The translations under genes were made by a program, and so were the position numbers. A stretch of 64,000 nucleotides of DNA from Martinezella lusitana (GTDB taxonomy: Bacteria > Pseudomonadota > Alphaproteobacteria > Rhizobiales > Rhizobiaceae). The stretch spans positions 62,001 to 126,000 of the forward strand of contig NZ_JAFEVL010000003.1 of assembly GCF_016901135.1 (NCBI RefSeq), read 5' to 3'. Below, in pieces: positions 34,990 to 44,027 of the stretch. The notes under the pieces were generated by a model. That model searched no databases. It was given only the letters and a program-made list of their open reading frames with translations, and had not been told where the DNA came from. Numbering within the stretch: the stretch's first letter is position 1; each line of letters begins with the position of its first letter.

Positions 34990-35858
34990 CTGTTGCAAGC
35001 GCCAGCCCTTCCCCCACCGATGACAAATACGAGATCGCCCATCTGCGCTTGGTGCCGAAGCGGCATATCGGCCGCATGGTCGCCGCCGCTATCGTACTCG
35101 TCCTGCTCGCGGGACTGGTGCGTGCTTTCAGCGTCGGCCAGATAGAATGGAGCTACGTTCGCGAGTTCCTGTTCGCGCCGGCCATTCTCGACGGTCTCAC
35201 GAACACGCTGCTGATGACCGTAGCCGCCATGGCCGTTGGCATCGTGCTCGGCGTCCTCATCGCCATCATGCGCATTTCCGGCAATCCGGTGCTCTCCTAC
35301 ATCGCCATCGGCTATGTCTGGATCTTCCGGGGCGCGCCGGCGCTGCTGCAGCTGATGCTGTGGTTCAACCTGGCGCTGATCTTTCCGACCATGGGCATCC
35401 ACGGCCTTATCGAATTCCGAACCGTTGACGTGATGACGCCCTTCGTCGCCGCCATGCTTGGCCTCGGCATTTCCCAGGGCGCCTACACCTCCGAGGTCGT
35501 CCGAAGCGGGCTGCTTTCGGTCGATAGCGGCCAGTACGAGGCCGCCCGGACCATCGGCATGACGCAGATGAAGATGCTGCGCCGCATCGTGCTGCCGCAG
35601 GCCATGCGCGTGATGGTCCCGCCGATCGGCAACGAAGTGATCGGCATGGTGAAGCTGACATCGCTTGCAAGCGTCATCCAGTATGCCGAAATCCTGCACA
35701 ACGCCCAGATCATCTACTTTGCCAATACCCGCGTTCTCGAGCTGCTGCTCGTTGCCAGCTTCTGGTATCTCGCGGTGGTCTCCGTCCTGTCGGTTGGCCA
35801 GCACTATATCGAGCGTTATTTCGGACGCGGTTCGAAATCGATCAAAGCGTCCATGTGA
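34986..35858 (+). CDS. Amino-acid ABC transporter permease
   Basis: A 290-residue permease of the HisM/GlnP family with an extended N-terminus (about 45 residues) before the first helix. The EAA loop is VDSGQYEAARTIGM. The ATG overlaps the lyase stop (34986-34989), tying expression of importer and lyase. It is the sole permease of this operon, so a homodimer is likely. Confidence 0.93.
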   Translation: MTVASASPSPTDDKYEIAHLRLVPKRHIGRMVAAAIVLVLLAGLVRAFSVGQIEWSYVREFLFAPAILDGLTNTLLMTVAAMAVGIVLGVLIAIMRISGNPVLSYIAIGYVWIFRGAPALLQLMLWFNLALIFPTMGIHGLIEFRTVDVMTPFVAAMLGLGISQGAYTSEVVRSGLLSVDSGQYEAARTIGMTQMKMLRRIVLPQAMRVMVPPIGNEVIGMVKLTSLASVIQYAEILHNAQIIYFANTRVLELLLVASFWYLAVVSVLSVGQHYIERYFGRGSKSIKASM

Positions 35859-35866
35859 GGTCGACC

Positions 35867-36637
35867 ATGAAACAGGATATTCTCGTCAAGGCCGTCGACG
35901 TCACGAAGAACTACGGCGACTTCTGCGCCCTCGACAAGGTCAGCATGGAGGTCGTGCGCGGTGAAGTCAGCTGCATCATCGGCCCCTCCGGCTCCGGCAA
36001 GAGCACGTTTCTGAGATGCATCAACCTTTTGGAGCGGATGGATGGCGGCGCCATCTGGGTCAATGACGAGCTGATAGGCTACCGCCGGGAAGGCAACAAT
36101 CTGCACCAGATCAGCGATGCGGAAATCTCCCGTCAGCGCCGCCGCATCGGCATGGTCTTCCAACGCTTCAACCTCTTTCCGCACAAGACCGCGATCGAGA
36201 ACATCATCGAGGGACCGGTGCATGTCCTCGGACAATCCGTGGAGCAGGCCCGCGAACGAGCCTCCGTCCTTCTGGAACGCGTCGGTCTTGCCGAGAAGGC
36301 GAACCATTATCCGTCCGAACTATCAGGCGGCCAGCAGCAGCGCGTCGCCATTGCCCGCGCCATGGGGATGCAGCCGGACCTCATTCTCTTCGACGAGCCC
36401 ACATCGGCGCTCGACCCGGAACTCGTCTCGGAAGTTCTCGACGTCATGAAGGATCTCGCAGCGTCCGGAATGACCATGATCGTCGTCACCCACGAATTGG
36501 GCTTTGCCCGCAATGTGGCCAATACCGTCACCTTCATGGAAGCGGGAAAAGTGGTCGAAACAGGCTTGGCATCGGAGGTTCTCAGCACTCCGAAAAGCGC
36601 CAGAACGGCGGAGTTCATCAAAGCCGTTCACAGTTGA
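35867..36637 (+). CDS. Amino-acid ABC transporter ATP-binding protein
   Basis: A 256-residue GlnQ-type ATPase with Walker [10 protein letters not shown], signature [15 protein letters not shown], Walker [11 protein letters not shown] and the switch His in VVTHELGF. ATG at 35867 is 6 bases after GAGG; a GTG 12 bases earlier overlaps the permease stop and is less likely. It works with the neighbouring permease and binding protein. Confidence 0.94.
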   Translation: MKQDILVKAVDVTKNYGDFCALDKVSMEVVRGEVSCIIGPSGSGKSTFLRCINLLERMDGGAIWVNDELIGYRREGNNLHQISDAEISRQRRRIGMVFQRFNLFPHKTAIENIIEGPVHVLGQSVEQARERASVLLERVGLAEKANHYPSELSGGQQQRVAIARAMGMQPDLILFDEPTSALDPELVSEVLDVMKDLAASGMTMIVVTHELGFARNVANTVTFMEAGKVVETGLASEVLSTPKSARTAEFIKAVHS

Positions 36638-36702
36638 GAAGAGGAAGCTGGCGGAACAGGAAACCCTCCGGCTTTGCACCAGAGTCAAAAATGGGGAACA
36701 AC

Positions 36703-37533
36703 ATGAACAGGCATCTCGTCATGCTCGCAGCTCTTTGCGTTGCCGCAACCGCGGCCAACGCCGAAGGCCTGCCGGAAAGAATCAAGTCCGCCGGCAAGGT
36801 CGTCGTCGCCAACCAGGCGAACTATCCGCCGATGGAATACAAGGATCCGGCCACCAACAAACTCATGGGCCTCGATATCGATCTTGGCCTCGCGCTTGCC
36901 AAACAGCTCGGCACCACGGTGGAATGGTCCGATATCGGCTTCGAACAGATGGTCTCGTCCCTGACGACCGGCCGCGTCGACCTCATCCATAGCGGCATGA
37001 GCGACCTGCCCACCCGTCGCGACACGCTCGATTTCGTCGACTACATGAAATCCGGCGCGCAGTTCTACACATCCTTTGCCCGCAAGGACGAGTTCAAGAA
37101 GCCGACCGACTTCTGCGGCAAGATCATCGGCATGAGCCGCCGCACCTCCTTCCCGGATGAGACGGCGAAGTGGAGTGCGGCCAACTGCGAAGCCAAGGGA
37201 CTGCCGGCCGTCAAGGTTGTCGGCACGGAAGGCTCGGCGGACGCCCGTGCCCAGCTGAAGCAAGGTCGCGTCGATGGCGCGGTGCAGGGTTCCGAAACGC
37301 TTCCCTATCTGCTGAGCCTCGAGAAGGACACCTATACCGTTGTCGGCGAACCCTTTACCGCCGTCTATCAGGGCATCGGCTTTTCCAAGAAGGACACCGA
37401 ACTCCGCGATGCTTATGCCGCCGCGCTGAAGGCGCTGATGGCCAGCGGCGAGTACAAGACGATCTTCGCCAAATACGGCCTCGAAGGAGCGATGCTGGAC
37501 GGTATTTACGTCAACGTTCAAGCCGTAAAGTAA
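36703..37533 (+). CDS. Amino-acid ABC transporter substrate-binding protein
   Basis: A 276-residue family-3 binding protein with a short signal peptide (MNRHLVMLAALCVAATAANA). The mature protein opens IKSAGKVVVANQANYPPMEY. ATG at 36703 follows GGGGA at a 6-base spacing; a second ATG 12 bases earlier is possible. It has Cys residues in the second lobe (DFCGK, AANCEAKG) that may form a disulfide, as in several amino-acid-binding proteins. A hairpin follows its stop. Confidence 0.9.
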   Translation: MNRHLVMLAALCVAATAANAEGLPERIKSAGKVVVANQANYPPMEYKDPATNKLMGLDIDLGLALAKQLGTTVEWSDIGFEQMVSSLTTGRVDLIHSGMSDLPTRRDTLDFVDYMKSGAQFYTSFARKDEFKKPTDFCGKIIGMSRRTSFPDETAKWSAANCEAKGLPAVKVVGTEGSADARAQLKQGRVDGAVQGSETLPYLLSLEKDTYTVVGEPFTAVYQGIGFSKKDTELRDAYAAALKALMASGEYKTIFAKYGLEGAMLDGIYVNVQAVK

Positions 37534-37545
37534 CGCCTGTCGTCC

Positions 37546-37575
37546 GCGGCTCCGGCGCGAAAGCACCGGGGCCGC
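37546..37575 (+). terminator. Intercistronic hairpin after binding-protein gene
   Basis: GCGGCTCCGG pairs with CCGGGGCCGC (10 bp including one G-T) around a 10-base loop, 12 bases after the binding-protein stop. No T-run follows. It resembles the structure in the same relative place at 26340-26375. Confidence 0.5.
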
Positions 37576-37644
37576 AAACCAATGACTCGGTGAAGGCTGC
37601 TTCACTCGAGTCGATCATTCCCAAATACGAGAGAGCAGACAATC

Positions 37645-39036
37645 ATGTCCCGCGTTCTTGGCGACGCCCCGATCGACAGACTGGCATCCTTCATTTCGGC
37701 ACTCCGGTTTGAGGCCCTTCCCGCCGATGTCGTCGAAAAGACCAAAATCCACATTGCCGATACATTTGCTGCCGCTCTCGCCGGCGGCCGCTCGAACGAA
37801 TTCCGGATCGCCAGGCGCCTTGGCCGAGCGCAGGGATACGCGAGGCTCTGGGGCACCACTGAGCGTGTATCCGCCCGCGATGCCGCGCTGATCAACGGCG
37901 TTGCGGCGCATGCCTTTGAGCTTGACGATGCCGGGGGATGCGATCACTCCGGCGCCGTCGTCATGCCCGCCGTCATGGCCGCTATCGCTGAAGAATCGCG
38001 TGTCATAACGGGCAAGGAACTGATCGCGGCCGTGGTCGCCGGCTACGATGTCGGTCGGCGGATTCTGGAGGCAGCCGGCGGGTATGACAGCCACAACAGC
38101 CTCGGCTGGCACTCGACCGGCACCTGCGGCACCCTCGCGGCAGCCGCCGCCGTCGCCAATATCTCCGGCCTCGATGCCTCTTCCACGCGCGATGCGATCG
38201 CCCTTGCGACGAGCTTTTCATCCGGCCTGTGGGCTTTCATCCACGACGGTTCGCAAGCCAAGAAAATTCATGCCGGCCGCGCGGCCGAAGGCGGCCTGCT
38301 TGCCGCGCAGCTGGCCGCGGAGGGCTTTGCCGGACCGTCCAAGGTCTTCGACGACGTCTGGGGCGGCTTTTTCCGCTCCTTCAACAAATCGGCCTGCGAG
38401 GCGGAAAAGCTTAGCGACGCGCTCGGTGAAAGCTGGAAAGTAAAACGCGCTGTTTTGAAACCCTACGCCTCCTGCCGCGGTGCCCACTCGGCCGTGGATG
38501 CGCTGGACGACCTCCTTCAGGAAACGGGCCGCCACGCCACCGAGATAGCGACGATCGAGCTGCGATTGAGCCCGATGCTGATGGGCATGTGCGGTGCCAG
38601 GGAGACCGGCGCGATGGCGCCGACCCAGATGAGCCTGCCCTATGCCCTTGCCGCGCGCTGCGTTTTCGACACCGCAGGGCTGGAGGCCTATTCGGCGGAG
38701 CGGCGTTCCGATGCCCGTCTCCGCAGCATCATGGATCGCATGCGCCTCACCGTGGATGATGGCATGCTGCCGCTCGACGAACCTGTGGTGACGCTGATCT
38801 TCACGGATGGTTCCAGCGCTTCGCGGATGGTGCCGCGCGCCACCGGCTCCGCTGAAAGGCCGATGCAGCCAGCCGCAGTCGCTGCCAAGTTTCGCGAACT
38901 CACGGCCATGGCCATGGAGCCGGAACAGGCCGACCGGCTTTGGACCGTGATCGCCGACCTTGAGAACCTGGATGACTGCCGCAGGCTCGAAACCCTGCTG
39001 GCAGGCGATGCGGACAACCGCCCCGTCTTTTGCTGA
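37645..39036 (+). CDS. MmgE/PrpD family protein
   Basis: A 463-residue MmgE/PrpD-fold protein (2-methylcitrate dehydratase/cis-aconitate decarboxylase superfamily). The family features HAFELDD (residues about 90-96, here preceding AGGCDHSGAVVMPA), GYDVGRRI, and the KPYASCRGAH segment are present. Family members dehydrate, decarboxylate or hydrolyse small polycarboxylates. In this operon it may act on a carboxylate released by the lyase. It follows the ABC genes after a hairpin and precedes the deacetylase by 10 bases. Confidence 0.9.
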   Translation: MSRVLGDAPIDRLASFISALRFEALPADVVEKTKIHIADTFAAALAGGRSNEFRIARRLGRAQGYARLWGTTERVSARDAALINGVAAHAFELDDAGGCDHSGAVVMPAVMAAIAEESRVITGKELIAAVVAGYDVGRRILEAAGGYDSHNSLGWHSTGTCGTLAAAAAVANISGLDASSTRDAIALATSFSSGLWAFIHDGSQAKKIHAGRAAEGGLLAAQLAAEGFAGPSKVFDDVWGGFFRSFNKSACEAEKLSDALGESWKVKRAVLKPYASCRGAHSAVDALDDLLQETGRHATEIATIELRLSPMLMGMCGARETGAMAPTQMSLPYALAARCVFDTAGLEAYSAERRSDARLRSIMDRMRLTVDDGMLPLDEPVVTLIFTDGSSASRMVPRATGSAERPMQPAAVAAKFRELTAMAMEPEQADRLWTVIADLENLDDCRRLETLLAGDADNRPVFC

Positions 39037-39046
39037 GGATATAGCC

Positions 39047-39931
39047 GTGACCCACGACCTGACCCCGCGCCCGCTCAACCCTGCTGACAAGGCCCCGCCG
39101 ATAACCTGGCCGAACGGTGCCAGAAGCGCCCTGTTCATCGGCTTTGACGTCGATGCGGAAACCGCATGGATCGGCAACAATCCGTCCAATATCGACCGCA
39201 TGGTCACCACCTCCCACGGCGGCTATGATGCGCGCGTCGGTATAGCCAAGATTCTCGAGTTGATGGAGGAACTGTCCCTGAAGGCGACCTTCTTCACGCC
39301 GGGATGGACGGCCCTGGCGCATGCCAAGGTCTGCGAGGGCATTCTGAAAGCCGGGCACGAGATCGGCCATCACGGCTATCTGCACAAGATGCCGGATCGC
39401 GAAAAACTGGACGAGACATTCGAGGAGATCGATCGCGGCTTCGAGGCGCTGGAGAAGATTTTCGGCATCCGCCCTGTCGGCTACCGCGCCCCCTCGGGCG
39501 AAAATTTCCCGGAACTGCTGGCCTATCTTGCCAAATCCGGCATCCGCTATTCGAGCTCGTTCCGCGACGATATCCTGCCCTATCGGCATCAGTCCGCAGG
39601 CGATCTGCCGGGCCTGGTCGAGATCCCCGTCAACTTCGCTTTTGACGATTGGAACTTCGGCATGTCGAGCCGCACCAGTTCGCGTCCGCTTTTCGGGCGG
39701 GACGCGGTGCTCCCGCTCTGGATCGAGGAATTCGAGGCAACCCATGCATGGGGCGGGGTGACAACGCTTGTCCTGCATCCGCAGGTCTCCGGCCGGCCGA
39801 TGCGCTGGCACATATTGCGCGACTTCCTGCGCTACGTGCAGTCGAAGGACGACGTCTGGATCGCGACAGGGGCGCAGATCACGGATCATTTTGAAGCGTT
39901 GGAAAAAGAGCGCAAAGCTTCTTCAGTTTGA
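39047..39931 (+). CDS. NodB-homology polysaccharide deacetylase-family hydrolase
   Basis: A 294-residue carbohydrate-esterase-4-fold protein of the intracellular PuuE/HpPgdA-like type. It has the metal-site motifs D34-V-D36 and H104-x4-H109 (GHEIGHHG), and no signal peptide. Cytoplasmic members act on small amides (for example allantoin or N-acyl compounds) rather than polysaccharides, which fits an amino-compound operon. The start is a GTG at 39047, 8 bases after GAGG; it follows the PrpD stop closely. Confidence 0.87.
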   Translation: MTHDLTPRPLNPADKAPPITWPNGARSALFIGFDVDAETAWIGNNPSNIDRMVTTSHGGYDARVGIAKILELMEELSLKATFFTPGWTALAHAKVCEGILKAGHEIGHHGYLHKMPDREKLDETFEEIDRGFEALEKIFGIRPVGYRAPSGENFPELLAYLAKSGIRYSSSFRDDILPYRHQSAGDLPGLVEIPVNFAFDDWNFGMSSRTSSRPLFGRDAVLPLWIEEFEATHAWGGVTTLVLHPQVSGRPMRWHILRDFLRYVQSKDDVWIATGAQITDHFEALEKERKASSV

Positions 39932-39949
39932 GACGAGGGGTGATACGAC

Positions 39950-41002
39950 ATGGCATTCGACCACGAAAAACTGCAGCAGCTGCGTGAAAAATTTGGCGAG
40001 GGGCATGGTGGCAACATCCATGATCCGGAATTCCGTGCCGTAGCCGACAAGATCTTTTCGGCAAGCGGTACTCGCGCCGCGCCCTTTAGCGGCATTCCGA
40101 CCCTCCTTGACGCCCCCTACCGGCCGATTGACGCCGAAAATCCCGAATTTGGCGATCTCGACATCGCCTTGATCGGAGTTCCGATGGATCTCGGCGTCAC
40201 CAATCGCCCCGGCTCACGCTTCGGGCCGCGGGCGCTGCGCGCCATCGAGCGTGTCGGGCCTTACAATCACGTGCTGAAATGCGCGCCCCTCTTCGAAACG
40301 AAGGTCGCCGATATCGGTGATGTCCCTTTCCGCAGCCGCTATCGCCTCGAGCTCAGCCATGAGGATATCGAACGCCGCTTCGGGCAGATCATTGCTGCCG
40401 GCGTCATACCGCTGGCAGTTGGCGGCGACCATTCGATCACGCATCCGATCCTCAAGGCTGTCGGCAAGGAGCGCCCGGTCGGCCTGATCCATATCGACGC
40501 GCATTGTGATACCGGCGGCGCCTACGACCTGACCAAGTTCCATCATGGCGGTCCGTTCAGGAATGCCGTGCTGGATGGGGTTCTCGATCCCACACGCACC
40601 ATTCAGATCGGCATCCGTGGCGCGGCGGAATATCTCTGGGAATTCTCCTACGAATCGGGAATGACCGTCATCCATGCCGAAGACATTGCCCGCATGGGCA
40701 TCGATGCGATCATCGAAAAAGCGCGCGCGGTCGTGGGAGACGGCCCGACCTATCTTTCCTTCGATGTCGACAGTCTTGATCCGGCTTTTGCGCCCGGTAC
40801 GGGCACGCCGGAAATCGGCGGCCTGACCAGCCGCGAGGTGCTTGCAATCCTCCACGGATTGAAGGGCATCGATTTCGTCGGCGGCGATGTGGTGGAGGTC
40901 GCGCCGCAATATGACGCAACAACGAATACCGCCCATGTTGCGGCACAGATGCTCTTCGAAATCCTCAGCCTGATCCGCTTCAGTCCGTCCCTGAAGCCCT
41001 AG
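39950..41002 (+). CDS. Agmatinase/guanidinobutyrase-type ureohydrolase
   Basis: A 350-residue ureohydrolase-fold enzyme. The binuclear Mn ligands are all visible: His161 (GGDHS), Asp183, His185 and Asp187 (DAHCD), and Asp272 and Asp274 (FDVDSLDP). Family members hydrolyse guanidino compounds to urea plus an amine. The N-terminal 65 residues are typical of longer agmatinase/guanidinobutyrase/guanidinopropionase members rather than arginases. With the ArgH-like lyase and an amino-acid importer, a guanidino-acid pathway is suggested. Confidence 0.9.
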   Translation: MAFDHEKLQQLREKFGEGHGGNIHDPEFRAVADKIFSASGTRAAPFSGIPTLLDAPYRPIDAENPEFGDLDIALIGVPMDLGVTNRPGSRFGPRALRAIERVGPYNHVLKCAPLFETKVADIGDVPFRSRYRLELSHEDIERRFGQIIAAGVIPLAVGGDHSITHPILKAVGKERPVGLIHIDAHCDTGGAYDLTKFHHGGPFRNAVLDGVLDPTRTIQIGIRGAAEYLWEFSYESGMTVIHAEDIARMGIDAIIEKARAVVGDGPTYLSFDVDSLDPAFAPGTGTPEIGGLTSREVLAILHGLKGIDFVGGDVVEVAPQYDATTNTAHVAAQMLFEILSLIRFSPSLKP

Positions 41003-41095
41003 CGCATCCCATCGGCCGCGCGCACCCTGCGCCAGCCGATCACCACAGGATGAGGGCCTGAACCTCACCCGCCGGAAATGAAAGGATTTTCTCCA

Positions 41096-42583
41096 ATGAC
41101 GCTGGACATGAAGGCGGACATATCCGGAGAACAGATACGGCCTGACAGGCTTGCGGAAGCGCTTGAGCGTCTGAAGGAGACGGTCGGGCCTTCCGGCTGG
41201 AGCACCCATCCCGGCCTTCTCGAACCGCATGTCGTCGACTGGACGGGCGTCATGCGCGGCAGTTCGCCCCTGTTGTTGAAGCCGGCACGGACGGAGGAAG
41301 TCGCCGCCATCGTCTCGATCTGCCGGGAATATGGGCTGAAGATCGTGCCGCAAGGCGGAAATACATCCCTGGTTGGCGGCGCGGTGCCGAGCGGAAAGGG
41401 CGTCGAGATCCTGGTCAACCTCGCCCGCATGAACAAGGTGCGGGCCATCGATACCATCAACGATACGATGACCGTCGATGCGGGATGCCTTCTCGCCTCG
41501 ATCCAGGCGGAGGCCGAGAAAAACGGACGTCTCTTCCCACTGCGTCTTGCCTCCGAAGGCAATTGCCAGATCGGCGGCAACCTCGCCTCCAATGCGGGTG
41601 GCAGCAATGTCCTTCGCTACGGAAACACAAGGGATCTGGTTCTCGGGCTCGAGGTGGTTCTCGCGGACGGCCGCATCTGGAACGGCATGCGCGGCCTTCG
41701 CAAGGACAATATGGGCTATGATCTCAAGCAGCTGTTCATCGGCAGCGAAGGCACTCTCGGCATCATTACGGGCGCCGTGCTGAAACTCTTTGCAAGGCCC
41801 GCCTCCGTCGCGACGGCCGTGTGCGCCGTGCCATCCGTCAAGGCAGCGCTGGATTTGCTCGCGCTTTGCAAGCAGCGAACCGGCGGGCAGGTTACCGCTT
41901 TCGAGCTCATGCCGGGAAACGGCCTTGAGCTTGTCCTCAAGCATTTCCCAGCCTGCCGTTTCCCCTTGGAAAGGCTTTGCGAATGGCAGGTGCTTGTCGA
42001 ATTTTCCTCAAGCGATGAAACCGCCTCGCAGCAGGAAAGGATGACGGCCGTGCTTGCCGAGGCTTATGAAGCCGGCTTGGTCAGCGACGCTGTCGTTTCC
42101 GCTTCTCTCAGCCAAAGCAAACGCTTCTGGGCGCTGCGCGAAGGATTGGCCGAAGCCGATATGATGGAGGGACCGACGATCCAGGGCGATATCGCCGTTC
42201 CAATCTCGTCGATACCGGATTTCCTCGAGATCTGCTCCGCGGCAATTTCTGAAGCTGTCAAGGGAGCCCGCATCATTGCTTTCGGCCACCTCGGCGACGG
42301 CAACATCCACTTCGGCATCATCCAGCCCGATGACGTTTCGCCAGAGGATTTCCTAGCCAGATCGGATGAGATCCACGGTATCATCAATCACAACGCCCTG
42401 CGCTTCGGCGGAACCGTTTCAGCCGAACATGGGCTCGGCACGCTCAAGGCCGGGGCGGTGCTCAAATATCGCGGCGAGGTCGAGCAGGACCTCATGCTTG
42501 CGATCAAGCGCAGTCTCGATCCCTCAGGCATGATGAACCCCGGCAAGGTGCTGGGAGCGGACCGTCGTCAGCTCCAGGAATAA
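41096..42583 (+). CDS. FAD-binding oxidase (D-2-hydroxyglutarate/D-lactate dehydrogenase-like)
   Basis: A 495-residue protein with an FAD_binding_4 (PCMH-type) domain, containing PQGGNTSLVGGAVP near residue 90 and GSEGTLGIIT near 220, and a C-terminal FAD-oxidase domain with GHLGDGNIHF and EHGLGTLK. Members oxidise D-2-hydroxy acids and pass electrons to a quinone, cytochrome or flavoprotein. It is the last gene of the operon and might finish oxidation of a hydroxy-acid product. ATG at 41096 follows AAGGA; an earlier ATG at 41078 is also possible. Confidence 0.88.
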   Translation: MTLDMKADISGEQIRPDRLAEALERLKETVGPSGWSTHPGLLEPHVVDWTGVMRGSSPLLLKPARTEEVAAIVSICREYGLKIVPQGGNTSLVGGAVPSGKGVEILVNLARMNKVRAIDTINDTMTVDAGCLLASIQAEAEKNGRLFPLRLASEGNCQIGGNLASNAGGSNVLRYGNTRDLVLGLEVVLADGRIWNGMRGLRKDNMGYDLKQLFIGSEGTLGIITGAVLKLFARPASVATAVCAVPSVKAALDLLALCKQRTGGQVTAFELMPGNGLELVLKHFPACRFPLERLCEWQVLVEFSSSDETASQQERMTAVLAEAYEAGLVSDAVVSASLSQSKRFWALREGLAEADMMEGPTIQGDIAVPISSIPDFLEICSAAISEAVKGARIIAFGHLGDGNIHFGIIQPDDVSPEDFLARSDEIHGIINHNALRFGGTVSAEHGLGTLKAGAVLKYRGEVEQDLMLAIKRSLDPSGMMNPGKVLGADRRQLQE

Positions 42584-42588
42584 CGTCC

Positions 42589-42615
42589 GCTCTGGTTGCT
42601 CGGCGCAACCAGAGC
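42589..42615. terminator. Hairpin between convergent operons
   Basis: A perfect 11-bp stem GCTCTGGTTGC / GCAACCAGAGC with loop TCGGC begins 5 bases after the oxidase stop and stands between the rightward lyase operon and the leftward sugar operon. It could stop transcription from both sides. The T-tract is poor on both strands. Confidence 0.6.
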
Positions 42616-42708
42616 CTCGTCAAATGCCGGTTCCCATCGCCGCCCGCAATCGTCCTTTAATAAACCCTAGGGTTGCGGACCTTTGAACTACAGCGCACGA
42701 CAACTCGT

Positions 42709-44025
42709 TCAGGCACACCATTTTTGTACAGCGAGCGCGATCGCCTTGGTGCAATCGATGAGATCGCGGACTGATACGCGCTCGTTTGGCTGATGGGCCT
42801 GTGCAGGATCGCCCGGTCCGAAGTTGATCGTCGGCGTGTTGCCGAGCGAGGTCGGAAGCCCGATGTCGCTATGGGCTCCGAATCCGGAAAGCACAGGCGA
42901 TAGCGCTGCCGTTTCGACTGCTTCCTGAAACAGCCGCACGAACGGATTGTCGGCCGGGACCTCCGCGCAATCCGCATCGAGTATCCATTCCACCCGCGCC
43001 GGATGCTTGCGAAGATATGGGTCCGCCTGGCAGATGTTGCGCACGTGCTCTTCGATCTCGCGCTTTACATGGCCTCCGAGACCGAACTCGTCCTTCTCAC
43101 TGGGCAGATATTGCGCATCGATAATGATCTCGGCCTTGCCGGCCATGGATGACGGATGCTCTCCTGCCTTGAGCTGCGTGACGATGATCTGGTTCGGCAG
43201 GTCCATCAGCGGATGGTTCTTCTTGGGATCGAACATCCAGCGGCGGTTGAGAATATCAATGCCATCGAGCACCTGGCGGCAGAGCTGCACGGCATCGACG
43301 GGGCCGCTCGTGTACCAGGAATTCGGCGTGAGTTCCGCGTGGCCACCGATACCGTCGATGATGATCTTGCCCCAGAGGATGCCGTGGCAGAGCGGGGCGA
43401 TACGGTTGGCGGTCGGCTCGGTCATGATCCCCGCGTCCGCATGGAAGCCGCGGTCCACCATGGCGAGCGACCCCATTCCACCGATCTCCTCGTCAACCAC
43501 GGTCGTGAAGACGATGTCGCCCTTCAGCGGGATATTCATCTCCTTCAGGATCTCGACGGCCATCAGCATGCAGGCGACCCCGCCCTTCATGTCAACGGTG
43601 CCACGTCCATGCAGGAAACCATCCTTGAGCACCGGGCCGAAGGGATCGGTCGTCCAGTGTTCTGGCGCCCCGGGCGGCACGACATCGATATGGCCCGTCA
43701 GCATAAGGGAGCGGCCGCCGCCGGCCCCCTTCAGAACACCCCCGAGGTTTGGTCTTCCCTCGAAGGTCCTGCCCTTGTTCGCACCCGGCCGCCCCTCGTA
43801 TTTGGCATAGAGTGCCGGCCCATCGGGATCCCAAAGGTCTGTGGTGAAGCCAAGGCGCTCGAGGCGCTTCTGCAGATAGAGCTGGCAATCACGTTCGCCG
43901 GGGCCGGCCTCCTTCGGGTTCGATTTGACGATCGATGCGAAGGCAACGAGATCGCTCAGCGTCTGGACGATACGGTCTTCGGCGGCCTCGACCCGTTCGG
44001 CAATCAGTTTTTCAATGGATGACAT
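42709..44025 (-). CDS. M20-family peptidase/deacylase (ArgE/DapE type)
   Basis: A 438-residue metal-dependent M20 hydrolase. Zinc ligands are His112 and Asp114 (GHIDVVP), Asp145 (GTVDMKGG) and Glu180, with catalytic Glu179 (VVDEE). Family members remove N-acyl groups or cleave dipeptides in the cytoplasm. The start at 44025 has GGAG 6 bases upstream; a longer frame has none. It is the last gene of a sugar ABC operon, 2 bases after the permease stop, which is unusual company for a deacylase and suggests an N-acylated or glycosylated amino substrate. Confidence 0.9.
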   Translation of the reverse strand: MSSIEKLIAERVEAAEDRIVQTLSDLVAFASIVKSNPKEAGPGERDCQLYLQKRLERLGFTTDLWDPDGPALYAKYEGRPGANKGRTFEGRPNLGGVLKGAGGGRSLMLTGHIDVVPPGAPEHWTTDPFGPVLKDGFLHGRGTVDMKGGVACMLMAVEILKEMNIPLKGDIVFTTVVDEEIGGMGSLAMVDRGFHADAGIMTEPTANRIAPLCHGILWGKIIIDGIGGHAELTPNSWYTSGPVDAVQLCRQVLDGIDILNRRWMFDPKKNHPLMDLPNQIIVTQLKAGEHPSSMAGKAEIIIDAQYLPSEKDEFGLGGHVKREIEEHVRNICQADPYLRKHPARVEWILDADCAEVPADNPFVRLFQEAVETAALSPVLSGFGAHSDIGLPTSLGNTPTINFGPGDPAQAHQPNERVSVRDLIDCTKAIALAVQKWCA

Positions 44026-44027
44026 TC

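Noticed and set aside
34713..35858. Long N-terminal extension of the ABC permease back into the lyase gene
   Set aside because: The extension is an out-of-frame shadow of the lyase; ATG at 34986 gives an ATGA overlap and a normal permease.
40214..41944. Long minus-strand frame (576 codons) opposite the ureohydrolase and FAD oxidase
   Set aside because: Shadow of two genes with complete active sites on the plus strand; no recognisable domain of its own.
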